Part shown: one piece after another, positions 54,853-64,000 of the stretch
How the letters are laid out: each line of letters starts with the position of its first letter
Numbering within the stretch: the first letter of the stretch is position 1
Assembly (NCBI GenBank): GCA_021789935.1
Contig: JAJYIR010000005.1
Coordinates: forward strand, 1 to 64,000
Direction of reading: 5' to 3'
DNA length: 64,000 nucleotides
From: Nitrospirota bacterium
GTDB lineage: Bacteria; Nitrospirota; Thermodesulfovibrionia; Thermodesulfovibrionales; JdFR-88
Notes under the pieces: model-generated
Told to the model about the DNA's origin: nothing
The model's input: the letters and a program-made list of their open reading frames with translations, nothing else
Databases searched by the model: none
Translations under genes and position numbers: made by a program

Positions 54853-55725
54853 ATGATAAAGAAAGCTGTTTTCCCGGCAGCCGGCCTCGGCACGAGGTTC
54901 CTTCCTGCCACCAAGGCCTCTCCAAAAGAGATGCTCCCCCTGGTGGACAAACCCCTGATCCAGTACGCTGTTGAGGAGGCGAGGGACTGCGGCTGTGAAG
55001 AGCTCATAATAATCACGGGCAAGCAGAAGCGGGCCATAGAGGACCATTTCGATTCGGCCTTCGAGCTTGAGGACGTTCTCATGAAAAAGGGCAAGAAAGA
55101 ACTTCTGGAGATGGTGCGAAAGTTAAGCCACATCAATTTCGCATACATAAGGCAAAGAGCGCCCCTGGGGCTTGGGCATGCGATACTCTGCGCCAAGCCT
55201 TTCGTGAACGGGGAATCTTTTGCGGTGCTCCTGAGTGACGACGTCATAGCGCCGGGCTCCACCCTTCTGCCTGAAATGATAAAGATAGCGACCGAAAAGG
55301 GTGCCACGGTGATAGCTCTCGAAATGGTGGAGGAGAGCGAGGTTGAGAAATACGGCATCATAGAGGGAGATGACGAGGGGGGGGGGCTTTACAGGATACG
55401 CGGCCTCGTTGAAAAGCCCAAGCCCAAAGACGCTCCATCAAGGATGGGCGTCATCGGAAGGTATATACTTACCCCCGATATTTTTGATATACTCGAAACC
55501 CTTGCCCCGGGCAAGGGAGGGGAAGTGCAGCTTACGGACGCCCTGAACATACTTGCCGCGCGGAGGCCGGTTTACGGGTATCTTTTTGAGGGCAAGCGCT
55601 ACGATGCGGGCGACAAGCTGGGTTTCCTGGAGGCCACAGTTGAGCTTGCGCTGAAGGACAGCGCCCTTAGTGCCGGTTTCAGAAAGTTTCTTGTCGGGCT
55701 CATGAACAATGAATTATCGAGCTGA
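54853..55725 (+). CDS. galU: UTP-glucose-1-phosphate uridylyltransferase
   Basis: 290 residues. Starts KKAVFPAAGLGTRFLPATK (nucleotide-binding), with KEMLPLVDKPLIQY, GLGHAIL and the VEKPKP segment. It makes UDP-glucose for glycogen, envelope sugars or trehalose. First gene of a long operon: hsp20 overlaps its 3' end by 17 nt. Confidence 0.96.
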   Translation: MIKKAVFPAAGLGTRFLPATKASPKEMLPLVDKPLIQYAVEEARDCGCEELIIITGKQKRAIEDHFDSAFELEDVLMKKGKKELLEMVRKLSHINFAYIRQRAPLGLGHAILCAKPFVNGESFAVLLSDDVIAPGSTLLPEMIKIATEKGATVIALEMVEESEVEKYGIIEGDDEGGGLYRIRGLVEKPKPKDAPSRMGVIGRYILTPDIFDILETLAPGKGGEVQLTDALNILAARRPVYGYLFEGKRYDAGDKLGFLEATVELALKDSALSAGFRKFLVGLMNNELSS

Positions 55726-56086
55726 GATTATCCGCATAATGGTGGAAGACGAGGTCCTGGCCCCTCCGGTTGACATCTATGAGGCCGGGGATTCCCTGGT
55801 TATAGAGATGGACCTGCCGGGCATCGGGCTTGAGGACATACGCATCATGGTATCAAGCGGCTGTCTTGTGATAGAGGGAGAAAAGAAAGAGGCGGGCCTG
55901 GCTGAAAAGCCGCGGTACATATGCATGGAGAGGAGCTTCAAAAGCTTCAGGAGGGCGATACAGTTTCCGGTTGCTGTTGAAGAGAAGGCCGGGAAAGCGG
56001 CATACAGGGACGGGGTCCTGACTGTAAAGTTTCCCAAAAAGCAAAAACTTGCCACGGAAGAGGTGAAAATAGACATTGAAAAATAA
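55709..56086 (+). CDS. hsp20: Small heat-shock protein (Hsp20/alpha-crystallin)
   Basis: 125 residues. Alpha-crystallin core: [20 protein letters not shown], then [11 protein letters not shown] and the [13 protein letters not shown] strand with [10 protein letters not shown] at the end; a very short C-terminal tail without an obvious IxI motif (KIDIEK). An ATP-independent holdase. Overlaps both galU and lon (11 nt), so it is translationally coupled to the protease. Confidence 0.92.
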   Translation: MNYRAEIIRIMVEDEVLAPPVDIYEAGDSLVIEMDLPGIGLEDIRIMVSSGCLVIEGEKKEAGLAEKPRYICMERSFKSFRRAIQFPVAVEEKAGKAAYRDGVLTVKFPKKQKLATEEVKIDIEK

Positions 56087-58499
56087 CGAGATCAAGCTGG
56101 AAGATGTCGCCAATGCCCAGCTCAAGGAGCCGGAGATCCCGGACACGCTCCCTGTCCTGCCCATACGCGACATAGTCGTCTTTCCCTACATGATAATCCC
56201 TCTTTTTGTGGGCAGGCAGATTTCGATAAACGCCATAGACAACGCGCTTGCCGGAAACCGGATGGTGTTGCTTCTCACTCAAAAAGACATGGGCGTGGAG
56301 ACCCCCAGCACCGGGGACCTCTATACGGTAGGCACGGTAGGGCTTATCATGAGGATGCTAAAACTGCCCGATGGCCGGGTCAAGATACTGGTCCAGGGTG
56401 TGGCGAAGGCCCGCGCGAAGCAGTTCGTGCAGAACGAACCTTTCTACAAGGCGGATATCGATAAGATAAAGGAAGAGAAGGCCGGCAAGCTAACCATAGA
56501 AGTCGAGGCCCTTATCCGGACGGTAAAGGAGCAGCTTGACAAGGCGGTCTCCCTGGGCAAAAGCATTATACCTGATGTCATGGTGGTGATAGACAGCCTG
56601 GATGAGCCCGGACGGCTTGCGGACCTCATCGCCTCCAACCTGGGGCTTAAAACGGAAAGCGCGCAGGAGGTCCTTGAGCTTACTGATCCTGTGGCCCGCC
56701 TTAAAAAGGTAAGCGAGACCCTGGCCCATGAGATAGAGCTGCTTATAGTCCAGCAGAAGATACAGACGGAGGCCAGGGGCGAGATAGACAAGACGCAGCG
56801 GGAATATTTCCTGAGAGAGCAGCTCAAGGCCATACAGAAGGAGCTCGGCGATATTGACGAGCGCACTGAGGAAATAAGGGAGTTCCAGGGCAAGATAGAA
56901 AAGGCCAAAATGCCGGACAAGGTGGCCAAAGAGGCCGAAAAGCAGCTCAGAAGGATACAGAAGATGCATCCCGACAGCGCCGAGTCCGCCACGATAAGGA
57001 CGTACCTGGAATGGATGGTCGAGCTACCCTGGTCTAAATCCACAAAGGACAAACTTGACATAAAACTGGCGCAGAAAGTGCTGGACGAGGACCACTACGA
57101 CCTGGAAAAGATAAAGGAAAGGATACTTGAGTACCTCTCCGTAAGGAAACTCAAGGCAAAGATGAAGGGCCCTATACTATGCTTTATAGGCCCGCCTGGT
57201 GTGGGTAAAACCTCTCTTGGCAAATCCATTGCCAGGGCGCTTGGACGAGAGTTCGTGAGGATATCGCTTGGCGGCGTGAGGGACGAGGCCGAGATAAGAG
57301 GACACAGAAGGACGTACGTTGGGGCGCTGCCCGGCCGTATAATCCAGGGGCTCAAGCAGGCCGGCACCAACAACCCCGTCTTCATGCTTGACGAGATCGA
57401 CAAGGTAGGCGCGGATTTCAGGGGCGATCCTTCTTCGGCGCTCCTTGAGGTGTTGGATCCGGAGCAGAACAACTCGTTCTCGGACCATTACCTCGGGGTG
57501 CCTTTCGACCTGTCAAACATAATATTCATAACCACGGGCAATGTCGTGGACACCATCCCCGGCCCCCTCAGGGACAGGATGGAGATAATCTATCTGAGCG
57601 GCTACACGGAGGAGGAGAAGCTGGGCATCTCCAAGAATTACCTCGTTCCCAAGCAGCTCGAGGCCCATGGCATAACGGAAAAGACCCTTAAGGTGTCCGA
57701 TGATGCCGTAAGGCAGGTCATTATGCAGTACACGAGAGAGGCCGGCGTGCGCAACCTTGAGCGCGAGATCGCCCGTCTATGCAGAAAGATTGCCAGGGCG
57801 ATAGCCGAAGGCGGCAACGGGACAGGGGGAAAAACCTTCCAGATAACGCCTAAAAACCTGGACAAATACCTCGGGGCGGCAAAATTCCTCCCTGAAGAAG
57901 AAATGGAAAAGGATTATGTGGGTGTTGCCACGGGTCTTGCCTGGACGGAGGCGGGAGGCGACATCATATTCATAGAGGCCACCACGATGAAAGGCCGGGG
58001 CCATCTTACGCTTACGGGCCAGTTAGGTGACGTCATGAAAGAGTCCGCACAGGCCGCCGTCAGCTATGTCCGGTCCAGGGCTGGCCAGCTTGGCATAAAG
58101 GAGGACCTTTTTGGCAAGGTGGACATCCACATACACGTCCCTGCCGGGGCGATACCGAAGGACGGCCCTTCGGCGGGAATAACCATGGCCACCGCCATAG
58201 CGTCCGCCCTTACCGGCAAGGCTGTAAGAAAAGACACCGCCATGACCGGCGAGGTCACTCTCCGGGGCAGGGTGCTGCCCATAGGCGGGATAAAGGAGAA
58301 GGCGATCGCGGCAAGGAGAATGGGCGTCAAGACGGTCCTTATCCCCAAAAGGAATCTAAAGGACCTTGACGAGCTTCCCAAGTACGTCACCAGGGATTTG
58401 ACCTTCATACCGGTTGAGACCATGGACGAAGTTCTGGCATACGCCCTTAAGGAAAAGAAGAGGAAGCCCGAAAAGAAAAAACAAAAAAAGGTAGCATGA
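56076..58499 (+). CDS. lon: ATP-dependent protease Lon
   Basis: 807 residues. An N-terminal LON domain ([15 protein letters not shown]) and coiled coil precede the AAA+ module: Walker A GPPGVGKT at 372-379, then [10 protein letters not shown]. The protease domain has the Ser699 (DGPSAGI) and Lys742 ([10 protein letters not shown]) dyad. It degrades misfolded and regulatory proteins. TTG at 56076 is the start, with GAGGTG 10 nt upstream inside hsp20. The stop overlaps thiL by 4 nt. Confidence 0.97.
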   Translation: MKNNEIKLEDVANAQLKEPEIPDTLPVLPIRDIVVFPYMIIPLFVGRQISINAIDNALAGNRMVLLLTQKDMGVETPSTGDLYTVGTVGLIMRMLKLPDGRVKILVQGVAKARAKQFVQNEPFYKADIDKIKEEKAGKLTIEVEALIRTVKEQLDKAVSLGKSIIPDVMVVIDSLDEPGRLADLIASNLGLKTESAQEVLELTDPVARLKKVSETLAHEIELLIVQQKIQTEARGEIDKTQREYFLREQLKAIQKELGDIDERTEEIREFQGKIEKAKMPDKVAKEAEKQLRRIQKMHPDSAESATIRTYLEWMVELPWSKSTKDKLDIKLAQKVLDEDHYDLEKIKERILEYLSVRKLKAKMKGPILCFIGPPGVGKTSLGKSIARALGREFVRISLGGVRDEAEIRGHRRTYVGALPGRIIQGLKQAGTNNPVFMLDEIDKVGADFRGDPSSALLEVLDPEQNNSFSDHYLGVPFDLSNIIFITTGNVVDTIPGPLRDRMEIIYLSGYTEEEKLGISKNYLVPKQLEAHGITEKTLKVSDDAVRQVIMQYTREAGVRNLEREIARLCRKIARAIAEGGNGTGGKTFQITPKNLDKYLGAAKFLPEEEMEKDYVGVATGLAWTEAGGDIIFIEATTMKGRGHLTLTGQLGDVMKESAQAAVSYVRSRAGQLGIKEDLFGKVDIHIHVPAGAIPKDGPSAGITMATAIASALTGKAVRKDTAMTGEVTLRGRVLPIGGIKEKAIAARRMGVKTVLIPKRNLKDLDELPKYVTRDLTFIPVETMDEVLAYALKEKKRKPEKKKQKKVA

Positions 58500-59542
58500 G
58501 GCTCAGGCAACTGGGTGAGCAGGCCCTGCTGGACTGGATAAGGAAAAGGGCCGGGCGGGCGGAATTGAGGGCCGCCGGCGGGGGTAGAGGTCCTTTGCTT
58601 GCCGGCATCGGAGACGATGCCGCCGTCTTCCGGATAGGGGCGGGAAAGAGAAAAAAGGCCCTTGCCACCTCGGACATGATGCTTGAGGGTGTGCATTTTG
58701 ATCTGCGTCTCCAGACCCCCTATCAGCTGGGCTTCAAACTGGTCTCCGTGAACGTAAGCGACATTTACGCCATGGGAGGCTGGCCCCGCCTGGCTTTCTT
58801 CGAGATCGGAGCCCCTTCCGAAACCCCCGTCGAATTCGTGAAGCAGATATTTGAAGGCGTCTTTGACGCCCTCGGGCTCTATAAGTCCCAGCTTGCCGGC
58901 GGGGACGTTTGCGCTTCCCGTTCTGGCCTTGTGCTCAATATGAGCGTGATAGGCGAGGGCGAAAATATAGTCAGAAGAAGCGGCGCAAGGGTTGGCGACG
59001 GCCTTTACGTCACAGGCCCGCTGGGGGATTCGGCCTGCGGGCTTGCCCTGCTCAGGGAAATCGGCAGGCCTGTTCCTATAGAGAAAACATATAAAGCCCG
59101 TCATACTGAAAAGAAAGGCGTTCCGGCCCCGCCCAACAAGCCGCTCCCATGGGACGTAATGAGGCCGCTGCTTGAAAGGCACCTCATGCCCAGGCTCGAA
59201 AGGCCCCCCAAAAAGGCCACCGCCATGATGGACATAAGCGATGGCCTTTTGATAGACGCAATAAGACTTTGCAAAGAAAGCTCAGTTGGTGTCAGAATAT
59301 ACGAAGCCAGCATCCCGGTGTCCCCGCAGATGAGGCGGGCCGCCCAAACTCTGGGCATTGATGCGCTTGCGCTGGCCAAGGCGGGAGGGGAGGATTATGA
59401 GCTCCTCTATGCCGCGCCCGGCAGAAAGGCTGGCGGAGTGCTGATCGGAGAGATAATAGAATCAGGGTACTATATGGCCGGGCCCTCCGGGGTCTCTAAG
59501 AGGTTCAGGGCCGGAGGATACGAGCATTTTTCAGGTATTTAA
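58496..59542 (+). CDS. thiL: Thiamine-monophosphate kinase
   Basis: 348 residues. [12 protein letters not shown] near residue 38, [24 protein letters not shown] and the MMDISDGL magnesium-nucleotide motif are characteristic. It phosphorylates thiamine monophosphate to the pyrophosphate. Carries a 20-residue low-complexity insert [13 protein letters not shown] near the start. Translationally coupled to lon. Confidence 0.95.
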   Translation: MRLRQLGEQALLDWIRKRAGRAELRAAGGGRGPLLAGIGDDAAVFRIGAGKRKKALATSDMMLEGVHFDLRLQTPYQLGFKLVSVNVSDIYAMGGWPRLAFFEIGAPSETPVEFVKQIFEGVFDALGLYKSQLAGGDVCASRSGLVLNMSVIGEGENIVRRSGARVGDGLYVTGPLGDSACGLALLREIGRPVPIEKTYKARHTEKKGVPAPPNKPLPWDVMRPLLERHLMPRLERPPKKATAMMDISDGLLIDAIRLCKESSVGVRIYEASIPVSPQMRRAAQTLGIDALALAKAGGEDYELLYAAPGRKAGGVLIGEIIESGYYMAGPSGVSKRFRAGGYEHFSGI

Positions 59543-59963
59543 AGACAGGTTCAAAGGCGTGCTTTCGCTTAGGGAGAGTCCCCGCCGGATCGCCGCCTCC
59601 CTGGCCATAGGCATCTTCATAGGGCTTTCACCCCTGTTTGGCGTGCATACCGTAATCGCCATAGCCCTTATCTACGCGCTAAGGCTCAATATGACCGCCA
59701 CCATGACCGGGGTATATGTAACAAACCCTTTTACCGTTATCCCGATCTATACATTTGCCACCTGGGCAGGCTCGAAGTTTCTGGGGATGCAGTTCATCCC
59801 CGGCAATTTCGATTTCGGACACATCACACTCAAAAATTTTACCGGCGAACTGAAATATCTTTTAAAGCCTTTCGTTGTGGGCTCCACAATGATTGCCATA
59901 TGCGCAGCCGTTGCCATGTATCTCATCGTTCACCGCTTGTTGTCCGGGGCGGGTAAAAATTAA
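59526..59963 (+). CDS. DUF2062 membrane protein
   Basis: About 145 residues. Core matches DUF2062: SPRRIAASLAIGIFIGLSPLFGVHT, then VTNPFTVIPIY and three hydrophobic segments. The conventional GTG at 59559 leaves a short N-terminus; an ATT at 59526 ([10 protein letters not shown] following) has GGAGG 8 nt upstream and gives the usual N-terminus, so a rare ATT start is likely. It overlaps the thiL end. Function unknown. Confidence 0.8.
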   Translation: MFQVFKDRFKGVLSLRESPRRIAASLAIGIFIGLSPLFGVHTVIAIALIYALRLNMTATMTGVYVTNPFTVIPIYTFATWAGSKFLGMQFIPGNFDFGHITLKNFTGELKYLLKPFVVGSTMIAICAAVAMYLIVHRLLSGAGKN

Positions 59964-59970
59964 GGGAAAA

Positions 59971-61323
59971 GTGAAGGACAGGGACATTTCCTCTTTTTAC
60001 CTTCTAAGCCTTGGGTGCCCAAAAAACCTTGCGGACTCCGAAAAGCTCACCAGGAAGCTCCGCATGAAAGGGTTTTTGCCGGTTCCCGGCCCGGAGGAAG
60101 CGGACACCCTGATAGTGAACACCTGCGGGTTCATAGAGGCCGCGAAGCGCGAGTCGATAGATGAGATCCTCAGGCTGGCAAAACTGAAGGGAAAAAGAAA
60201 AGGCAAAACAGGCAAAAAGCAAAAACTCCTGGTGTTCGGGTGCCTTGCCCAGAGGTACATGGAAGAGCTCCGGAAGGAGCTTCCGGAGGTGGACGCCATA
60301 TGCGGGGTAGACGCTGGCGAAGAGATCGCGGGCCATCTGGAGGGGTGGGGGGGAAACTTCAAGGATGGGGGAAGCGGGGCTGAAAAAGAAAAAGAAAAGG
60401 ACTTGCCTTATATGACTTCAACCTTCCCTTATGCCTATCTGAAAATATCGGAAGGCTGTAAAAGGCGCTGCTCATTTTGTTCCATTCCGCTTATAAGGGG
60501 CCCTTTAAGGAATTTTGCTCCCGATGCGCTGCTTGCCGAGGCCCGGGATTATATAAATGCCGGCATAAGGGAGCTCATTGTCGTGTCCCAGGACACGGCC
60601 AGCTACAAGTTCAAGGGCTACGGGCTTAAGGAACTGGTCAGGGACTTATCTTCCCTGCCCGGGGATTTCTGGGTGAGGCTGCACTACCTGCACCCCTCCG
60701 GCGTGGACCAGGCGCTGCTTGACGCCATGGCAAGGGAGAAGAAGGTGGTAAAGTACCTGGATATGCCTCTTCAGCATTCGGAGCCCGGGATTTTAAGGCT
60801 GATGGGAAGGGGCGGACACGGCAGGGAACATTTCGGAAGGCTCATCGCCCGCGCCAGACACACGATGCCCGGCCTTGCGGTAAGGAGCTCCTTCATCGTC
60901 GGGTTCCCCGGCGAGACGCAGGCGGAATCGGATGGGTTGATCGATTTCATACGGCAGACCGGGTTCGAGCATGCCGGCGCGTTCATCTACTCCAGGGAAG
61001 ACGGCACCGCGGCCGCATTGCTCGGCAAGCAGCTGCCCCCAGCGGTAAAAGAGAGAAGATACGGACGTTTCATGAGCGCGCAGGCTGAAATCAGCCTGGA
61101 GAAAAACCAGGCGCTGACGGGGCGCAAAATGAAGGTGATAGTGGATGAGGTGGACGGGAAGACGGCCATATGCAGGCTTGCCTCCCAGGCGCCGGAGGTG
61201 GACGGGGTTGTCTTCGTGGAGGGTGAGGGGATGAAGGCCGGCGATTTCGCGCGTGTCCTCATAACCGAGGCGTACGATTATGATCTTAAAGGGGAGCTTC
61301 TAAAGCAAAAGCAGGTGGTATGA
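59971..61323 (+). CDS. rimO: Ribosomal protein S12 methylthiotransferase RimO
   Basis: 450 residues from GTG 59971 (VKDRDISSFYLLSLGCPKN), with AAGGGA 4 nt upstream. Domains: N-terminal UPF0004 (SLGCPKN, VNTCGFIE), radical SAM (SEGCKRRCSFCSIP, CxxxCxxC) and a C-terminal TRAM. It adds a methylthio group to Asp89 of S12. A Lys/Gly-rich insertion (KGKRKGKTGKKQK) sits in the first domain. 35 nt before the M50 gene. Confidence 0.93.
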   Translation: MKDRDISSFYLLSLGCPKNLADSEKLTRKLRMKGFLPVPGPEEADTLIVNTCGFIEAAKRESIDEILRLAKLKGKRKGKTGKKQKLLVFGCLAQRYMEELRKELPEVDAICGVDAGEEIAGHLEGWGGNFKDGGSGAEKEKEKDLPYMTSTFPYAYLKISEGCKRRCSFCSIPLIRGPLRNFAPDALLAEARDYINAGIRELIVVSQDTASYKFKGYGLKELVRDLSSLPGDFWVRLHYLHPSGVDQALLDAMAREKKVVKYLDMPLQHSEPGILRLMGRGGHGREHFGRLIARARHTMPGLAVRSSFIVGFPGETQAESDGLIDFIRQTGFEHAGAFIYSREDGTAAALLGKQLPPAVKERRYGRFMSAQAEISLEKNQALTGRKMKVIVDEVDGKTAICRLASQAPEVDGVVFVEGEGMKAGDFARVLITEAYDYDLKGELLKQKQVV

Positions 61324-61358
61324 TCTTAAAAGGGGAAAAACTTCTCAAAAAATAAAAA

Positions 61359-62249
61359 ATGACGGATCACTGGATGGATGAAGAGATAACGGATAAAGGA
61401 GGGGTGAAAAACTTCCTCAAAAGGCTGCCTTATTTGCACTTGGTGCTTTTTGCGCTCACCATATTCAGCACGCTTGTCGCCGGGATGGTGCAAAAGGGAA
61501 TAAACCCCCTTAAACAACCGGGCAGGATCTACGAGGGCATCCCTTTTTCAGCCACGCTTATCATCATACTTCTTTCGCATGAGCTTTCCCATTATTTCGC
61601 CTCAAAAAAACATCATACGATGGCGACCTTGCCATTCTTCATACCGGCCCCAACGCTTATTGGAACGTTCGGTGCGGTGATAAAGATGAAGTCCCCCATC
61701 CTCTCAAGGCAGGCGCTTGTGGACATAGGCGCATCGGGGCCCATCTCCGGTTTCCTGGTCTCGGTTGCGGCATGTGTCATCGGTCTTCACTATTCCTATG
61801 TGATAAGAGGGCCGCATGCGGCCCCCGGTATAGAGCTGGGGGACTCATTGATCTTTTATATTTTGACAAAGGCCATAGTGGGCAGCACCTCCGGAGGGGA
61901 CCTGGTGCTCCACCCCATGGCATTTGCGGGATGGATAGGTTTTTTCGTGACATTCCTGAACCTGCTTCCCGCGGGCCAGCTGGACGGAGGGCACGTGGCC
62001 TATGCCTTTTTGGGTCCCCTGCACAAGGCGCTTTCCAGGACGCTTGTGGGCGTGCTTGCCGTCATCGGCTTTTTTTTCTGGAAGGGATGGATCGTCTGGG
62101 CGGCACTTCTTATGATATTGGGGCTTAAACATCCCCCCGTTTACCACTGGGAAGTCCCCCTTGAGCCCTCCAGGAAATATATAGGATTGGCAGTGCTTGT
62201 TATTTTTCTTTTAACGTTTATTCCCACCCCTTTCAAGGTGGCGATATAG
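61359..62249 (+). CDS. Site-2-protease-type M50 intramembrane metalloprotease
   Basis: 296 residues, about six or seven membrane segments. Zinc ligands: LLSHELSHYF (HExxH) and NLLPAGQLDGGH for the third ligand. It is shorter than RseP types and lacks a PDZ domain. Intramembrane proteases cleave membrane-bound substrates in signalling. Last gene before the mraZ promoter; substrate unknown. Confidence 0.92.
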   Translation: MTDHWMDEEITDKGGVKNFLKRLPYLHLVLFALTIFSTLVAGMVQKGINPLKQPGRIYEGIPFSATLIIILLSHELSHYFASKKHHTMATLPFFIPAPTLIGTFGAVIKMKSPILSRQALVDIGASGPISGFLVSVAACVIGLHYSYVIRGPHAAPGIELGDSLIFYILTKAIVGSTSGGDLVLHPMAFAGWIGFFVTFLNLLPAGQLDGGHVAYAFLGPLHKALSRTLVGVLAVIGFFFWKGWIVWAALLMILGLKHPPVYHWEVPLEPSRKYIGLAVLVIFLLTFIPTPFKVAI

Positions 62250-62250
62250 C

Positions 62251-62264
62251 CACAATATATTGTG
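62251..62264. repeat. 14-bp perfect palindrome, CACAATATATTGTG
   Basis: Self-complementary sequence 2 nt after the M50 stop. It is 68 nt before the mraZ -35. Its symmetry fits a dimeric regulator site or a small cruciform; there is no T-tract. Confidence 0.6.
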
Positions 62265-62331
62265 TAGTTTGCCCCTCCGAAGCTCTAGATAGTCCGCCGT
62301 TAAACTTCCATTAAACGGGTCTCTTTTTTCC

Positions 62332-62361
62332 TTGACAACTTATGCGGTGTTTCCCTATGAT
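62332..62361 (+). promoter_or_regulatory. mraZ: Strong mraZ promoter
   Basis: TTGACA at 62332-62337 and TATGAT at 62356-62361 with an 18-nt spacer, close to sigma-70 consensus. It drives the division/cell-wall cluster. Confidence 0.85.
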
Positions 62362-62364
62362 TTA

Positions 62365-62388
62365 GTGGTAAAACGTGGGGAAAGGTGG
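62365..62388 (+). promoter_or_regulatory. mraZ: MraZ operator (three GTGG repeats)
   Basis: GTGG at 62365, 62375 and 62385, exactly 10 bp apart, directly after the -10 and before the mraZ ATG at 62394. This matches the known MraZ box layout and implies autoregulation. The last repeat also sits in the Shine-Dalgarno region AAAGGTGG. Confidence 0.8.
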
Positions 62389-62393
62389 TTTGA

Positions 62394-62846
62394 ATGTCCG
62401 GTTTTTCGGGCAAGTATTATTATGCGATGGACGAAAAGGGCAGGCTCATGATACCGGCCCCTTTCAGGGACATCGTATTATCGAACTACAGCCCCAAACT
62501 CATGGTTGCCAATTCAGCCTTCGACAGCTGCCTGAACGTATATCCCCTGGAGGAGTGGCAAAAGCTTGAGGACAAGGTGAGGCTGCTGCCACGCTCCGAC
62601 AAGGCGGTGAGGTATTTTCTTAGGAAGGTGGTAGCTTCCGCCGTCGAGACGGCGCTTGACAAGCAGGGCAGGATACTGGTCCCTTCGGCCCACAGGCAGG
62701 ACACCGGGCTTGACGGTGAGGTGGTGCTTGTCGGGCAGGTAGAGATGATTGAGATATGGAGCAAGTCCGCATGGGCGCAGGAGACGGACTCTTCCCGCGT
62801 GGACAGGGATGCAATTGAGGCTTCGCTCAGCCGTTATGGGATATAG
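62394..62846 (+). CDS. mraZ: Transcriptional regulator MraZ
   Basis: 150 residues: two AbrB-like swapped-hairpin domains, each with the family's DExGR-type motif (YYAMDEKGRLMIPAPFRD and ALDKQGRILVPSAHR). MraZ forms ring-shaped oligomers and represses its own operon through the GTGG repeats upstream. First gene of the dcw cluster. Confidence 0.96.
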   Translation: MSGFSGKYYYAMDEKGRLMIPAPFRDIVLSNYSPKLMVANSAFDSCLNVYPLEEWQKLEDKVRLLPRSDKAVRYFLRKVVASAVETALDKQGRILVPSAHRQDTGLDGEVVLVGQVEMIEIWSKSAWAQETDSSRVDRDAIEASLSRYGI

Positions 62847-62854
62847 CCCTGAAT

Positions 62855-63751
62855 ATGATCGCGCATCTTCCCGTTTTGCTTCGGGAGGTGATGGAGATAC
62901 TGGAGCCGGAAAGAGGGGGCGTATATGTCGACGCGACGGCCGGGCTTGGCGGGCACGCACGTGAGATGCTCAGGCGGATTGGATCTAAAGGCTCCCTTGT
63001 CGGTATTGACAGGGATGAGGAGGCATTGAAGATGGCCCAGTCGGCGCTGGCCTCTGAAAATGAAAAAGCGGTTTTTGAACTGAGGCACGCCAGGTTCTCG
63101 GAGCTTGATTCAGTGCTCGACGGGCTCGGGATAAATAATATTGACGGCATCCTTTTTGACCTGGGCGTCTCAATGCTCCAGCTCAAAGGGGCGGACAGGG
63201 GGTTCAGCTTCAACTCTGATGAGCCCCTGGATATGCGGATGGACAAAATGTCCGGCTCTCCCACCGCCTGCGATGTCCTTGACACCTACTCTGAGGCCGG
63301 CCTGCGGAGGATCTTCGGCGAGTACGGCGAGGAGCGGTATGCAGGCAGGATCGCCAGGCAGGTAGTCTTTTTAAGGCGGAAGGGCACGCCTGTAAGGACC
63401 GGAAGGGAGCTTTCCCGCGTCGCTTTAACCGCATATCACGGCGGAGGCAGGGAAAAGATACATCCGGCCACAAGGATATTCCAGGCGTTGAGGATAGAGG
63501 TAAACAGGGAACTGGAAGAGCTGAAGGCGGGGCTTGATTTTTCCCGGCGGCGTCTCTCAAAGGGCGGAAGGATTGCCGTCATCTCCTATCATTCCCTTGA
63601 GGACAGAATAGTGAAGCATTTCCTCAAGGACGCGGCGAGGGAAGGGGAATTCCTTCTGTTTTCGAAAAAACCGGTAAGGCCGGGTCCGCGGGAAACCAGG
63701 GAGAACCCTGCTGCCAGGAGCGCCAAGCTAAGGGGGGCCGAAAGACTATGA
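62855..63751 (+). CDS. rsmH: 16S rRNA (cytosine-1402-N4)-methyltransferase RsmH
   Basis: 298 residues. HLPVLLREVMEIL at the N-terminus, SAM motif VDATAGLGGHAREML, DGILFDLGVSMLQL and VISYHSLEDRIVKHF near the end. It methylates C1402 of 16S rRNA. It lies 8 nt after mraZ and overlaps the next gene by ATGA. Confidence 0.97.
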   Translation: MIAHLPVLLREVMEILEPERGGVYVDATAGLGGHAREMLRRIGSKGSLVGIDRDEEALKMAQSALASENEKAVFELRHARFSELDSVLDGLGINNIDGILFDLGVSMLQLKGADRGFSFNSDEPLDMRMDKMSGSPTACDVLDTYSEAGLRRIFGEYGEERYAGRIARQVVFLRRKGTPVRTGRELSRVALTAYHGGGREKIHPATRIFQALRIEVNRELEELKAGLDFSRRRLSKGGRIAVISYHSLEDRIVKHFLKDAAREGEFLLFSKKPVRPGPRETRENPAARSAKLRGAERL

Positions 63752-64000
63752 GAACGGGCATGAGAGACCAGGGGAATGTGTTATCATATTTTGTCAGGAT
63801 GTGTGCATGTTTACTCATTGTAATGGGCTGTTTCGGGTTGGTCTGGCTTCGCTCCAGCATACGGGATCAGGAATACGAGATCGGTGCGCTCCAAAATGAA
63901 TATCAGGGGATGGTGCGCCACATGCATAACCTTGATGCCGAAAAGGCCACGCTTTTTTCCGTCGCTCAAACCGGTACGGTCGTTTCGGAAAAACTGGGTA
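63748..64000 (+). CDS. ftsL: FtsL-like division protein, truncated by the window end
   Basis: 84 codons visible, beginning MRTGMRDQGNVLSYFVRM. One membrane helix (about 19-37, LLIVMGCFGLVWL) is followed by a heptad-patterned coiled coil (IRDQEYEIGALQNEYQGM), the FtsL layout and position just after rsmH. The 3' end is outside the window. Identification rests mostly on context and topology. Confidence 0.75.
   Translation, partial: MRTGMRDQGNVLSYFVRMCACLLIVMGCFGLVWLRSSIRDQEYEIGALQNEYQGMVRHMHNLDAEKATLFSVAQTGTVVSEKLG

Noticed and set aside
54711-55361. Long minus-strand extension that would make the PK-domain protein 407 residues
   Set aside because: It runs antisense through galU, and PK_C similarity starts at 54710. 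The extra sequence has a shadow-frame composition.
1-64000. CRISPR arrays, rRNA genes or an origin of replication
   Set aside because: No regularly spaced repeats, rRNA-like stretches or DnaA-box clusters were found on reading through the window.

Overview
The window is 64 kb of a Gram-negative bacterial chromosome with moderately high GC. An outer membrane is implied by the TamA/TamB pair, a LolC/E-type permease and a MreBCD-PBP2-RodA rod system. No gene fixes the phylum. The solitary divergent GroES, many c-di-GMP proteins, a short GGQ factor next to MutS2 and the gene orders resemble Nitrospirota or deltaproteobacterial-grade genomes; this is an inference.

Layout. 1-760: end of a decaying IS21-type element and a tRNA-Gln/tRNA-Glu pair. 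761-6036: a phosphoribosyltransferase-hydrolase fusion, then leftward genes for a GGQ peptide-release factor and MutS2 (overlapping by 4 nt), DedA and a lone GroES-like protein. 6136-11849: tightly packed shape operon RDD-mreB-mreC-mreD-mrdA-rodA, followed by tRNA-Met. 11975-15900: decayed, gene-poor tract with remnants (a DUF2130 tail, a transposase-like HTH), one HDOD-GGDEF gene and a 19-residue Lys-rich microprotein with a strong terminator. 15909-19974: a PilZ protein and a frameshifted haem-sensor GGDEF-EAL gene. 19983-25622: YwbE, ABC-F ATPase, and the repair operon uvrD-like/xseA/xseB. 25958-29564: two membrane GGDEF-EAL proteins. 29728-37053: tamA-tamB and zwf. 37132-42129: leftward set coding for an alpha-glucan water dikinase, a GH13 enzyme and a SemiSWEET. 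42331-50901: lysS, metallophosphoesterase, LolC/E permease, a small secreted protein, rsmG-mnmG, cold-shock protein and a Cys-rich unknown. 51022-54710: lipA, aminotransferase, zinc alcohol dehydrogenase, stand-alone pyruvate-kinase C-domain protein. 54853-62249: galU-hsp20-lon-thiL-DUF2062-rimO-M50 protease. 62332-64000: start of the division/cell-wall (dcw) cluster: mraZ promoter and operator, mraZ, rsmH, and the 5' part of an ftsL-like gene.

How the genes work together. Cell shape and division are covered by the two clusters near 6.5-11.8 kb and 62-64 kb. Five proteins (HDOD-GGDEF, PilZ, three GGDEF-EAL) indicate dense c-di-GMP signalling. The glucan dikinase-amylase-SemiSWEET set suggests phosphorylation-controlled mobilisation of an internal alpha-glucan, with zwf and galU nearby. 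The overlap of a GGQ release factor with MutS2 suggests a ribosome-rescue unit. These last two are the most interesting candidates here. Several genes have a -10-like hexamer 6-9 nt before the start codon, suggesting leaderless transcripts.
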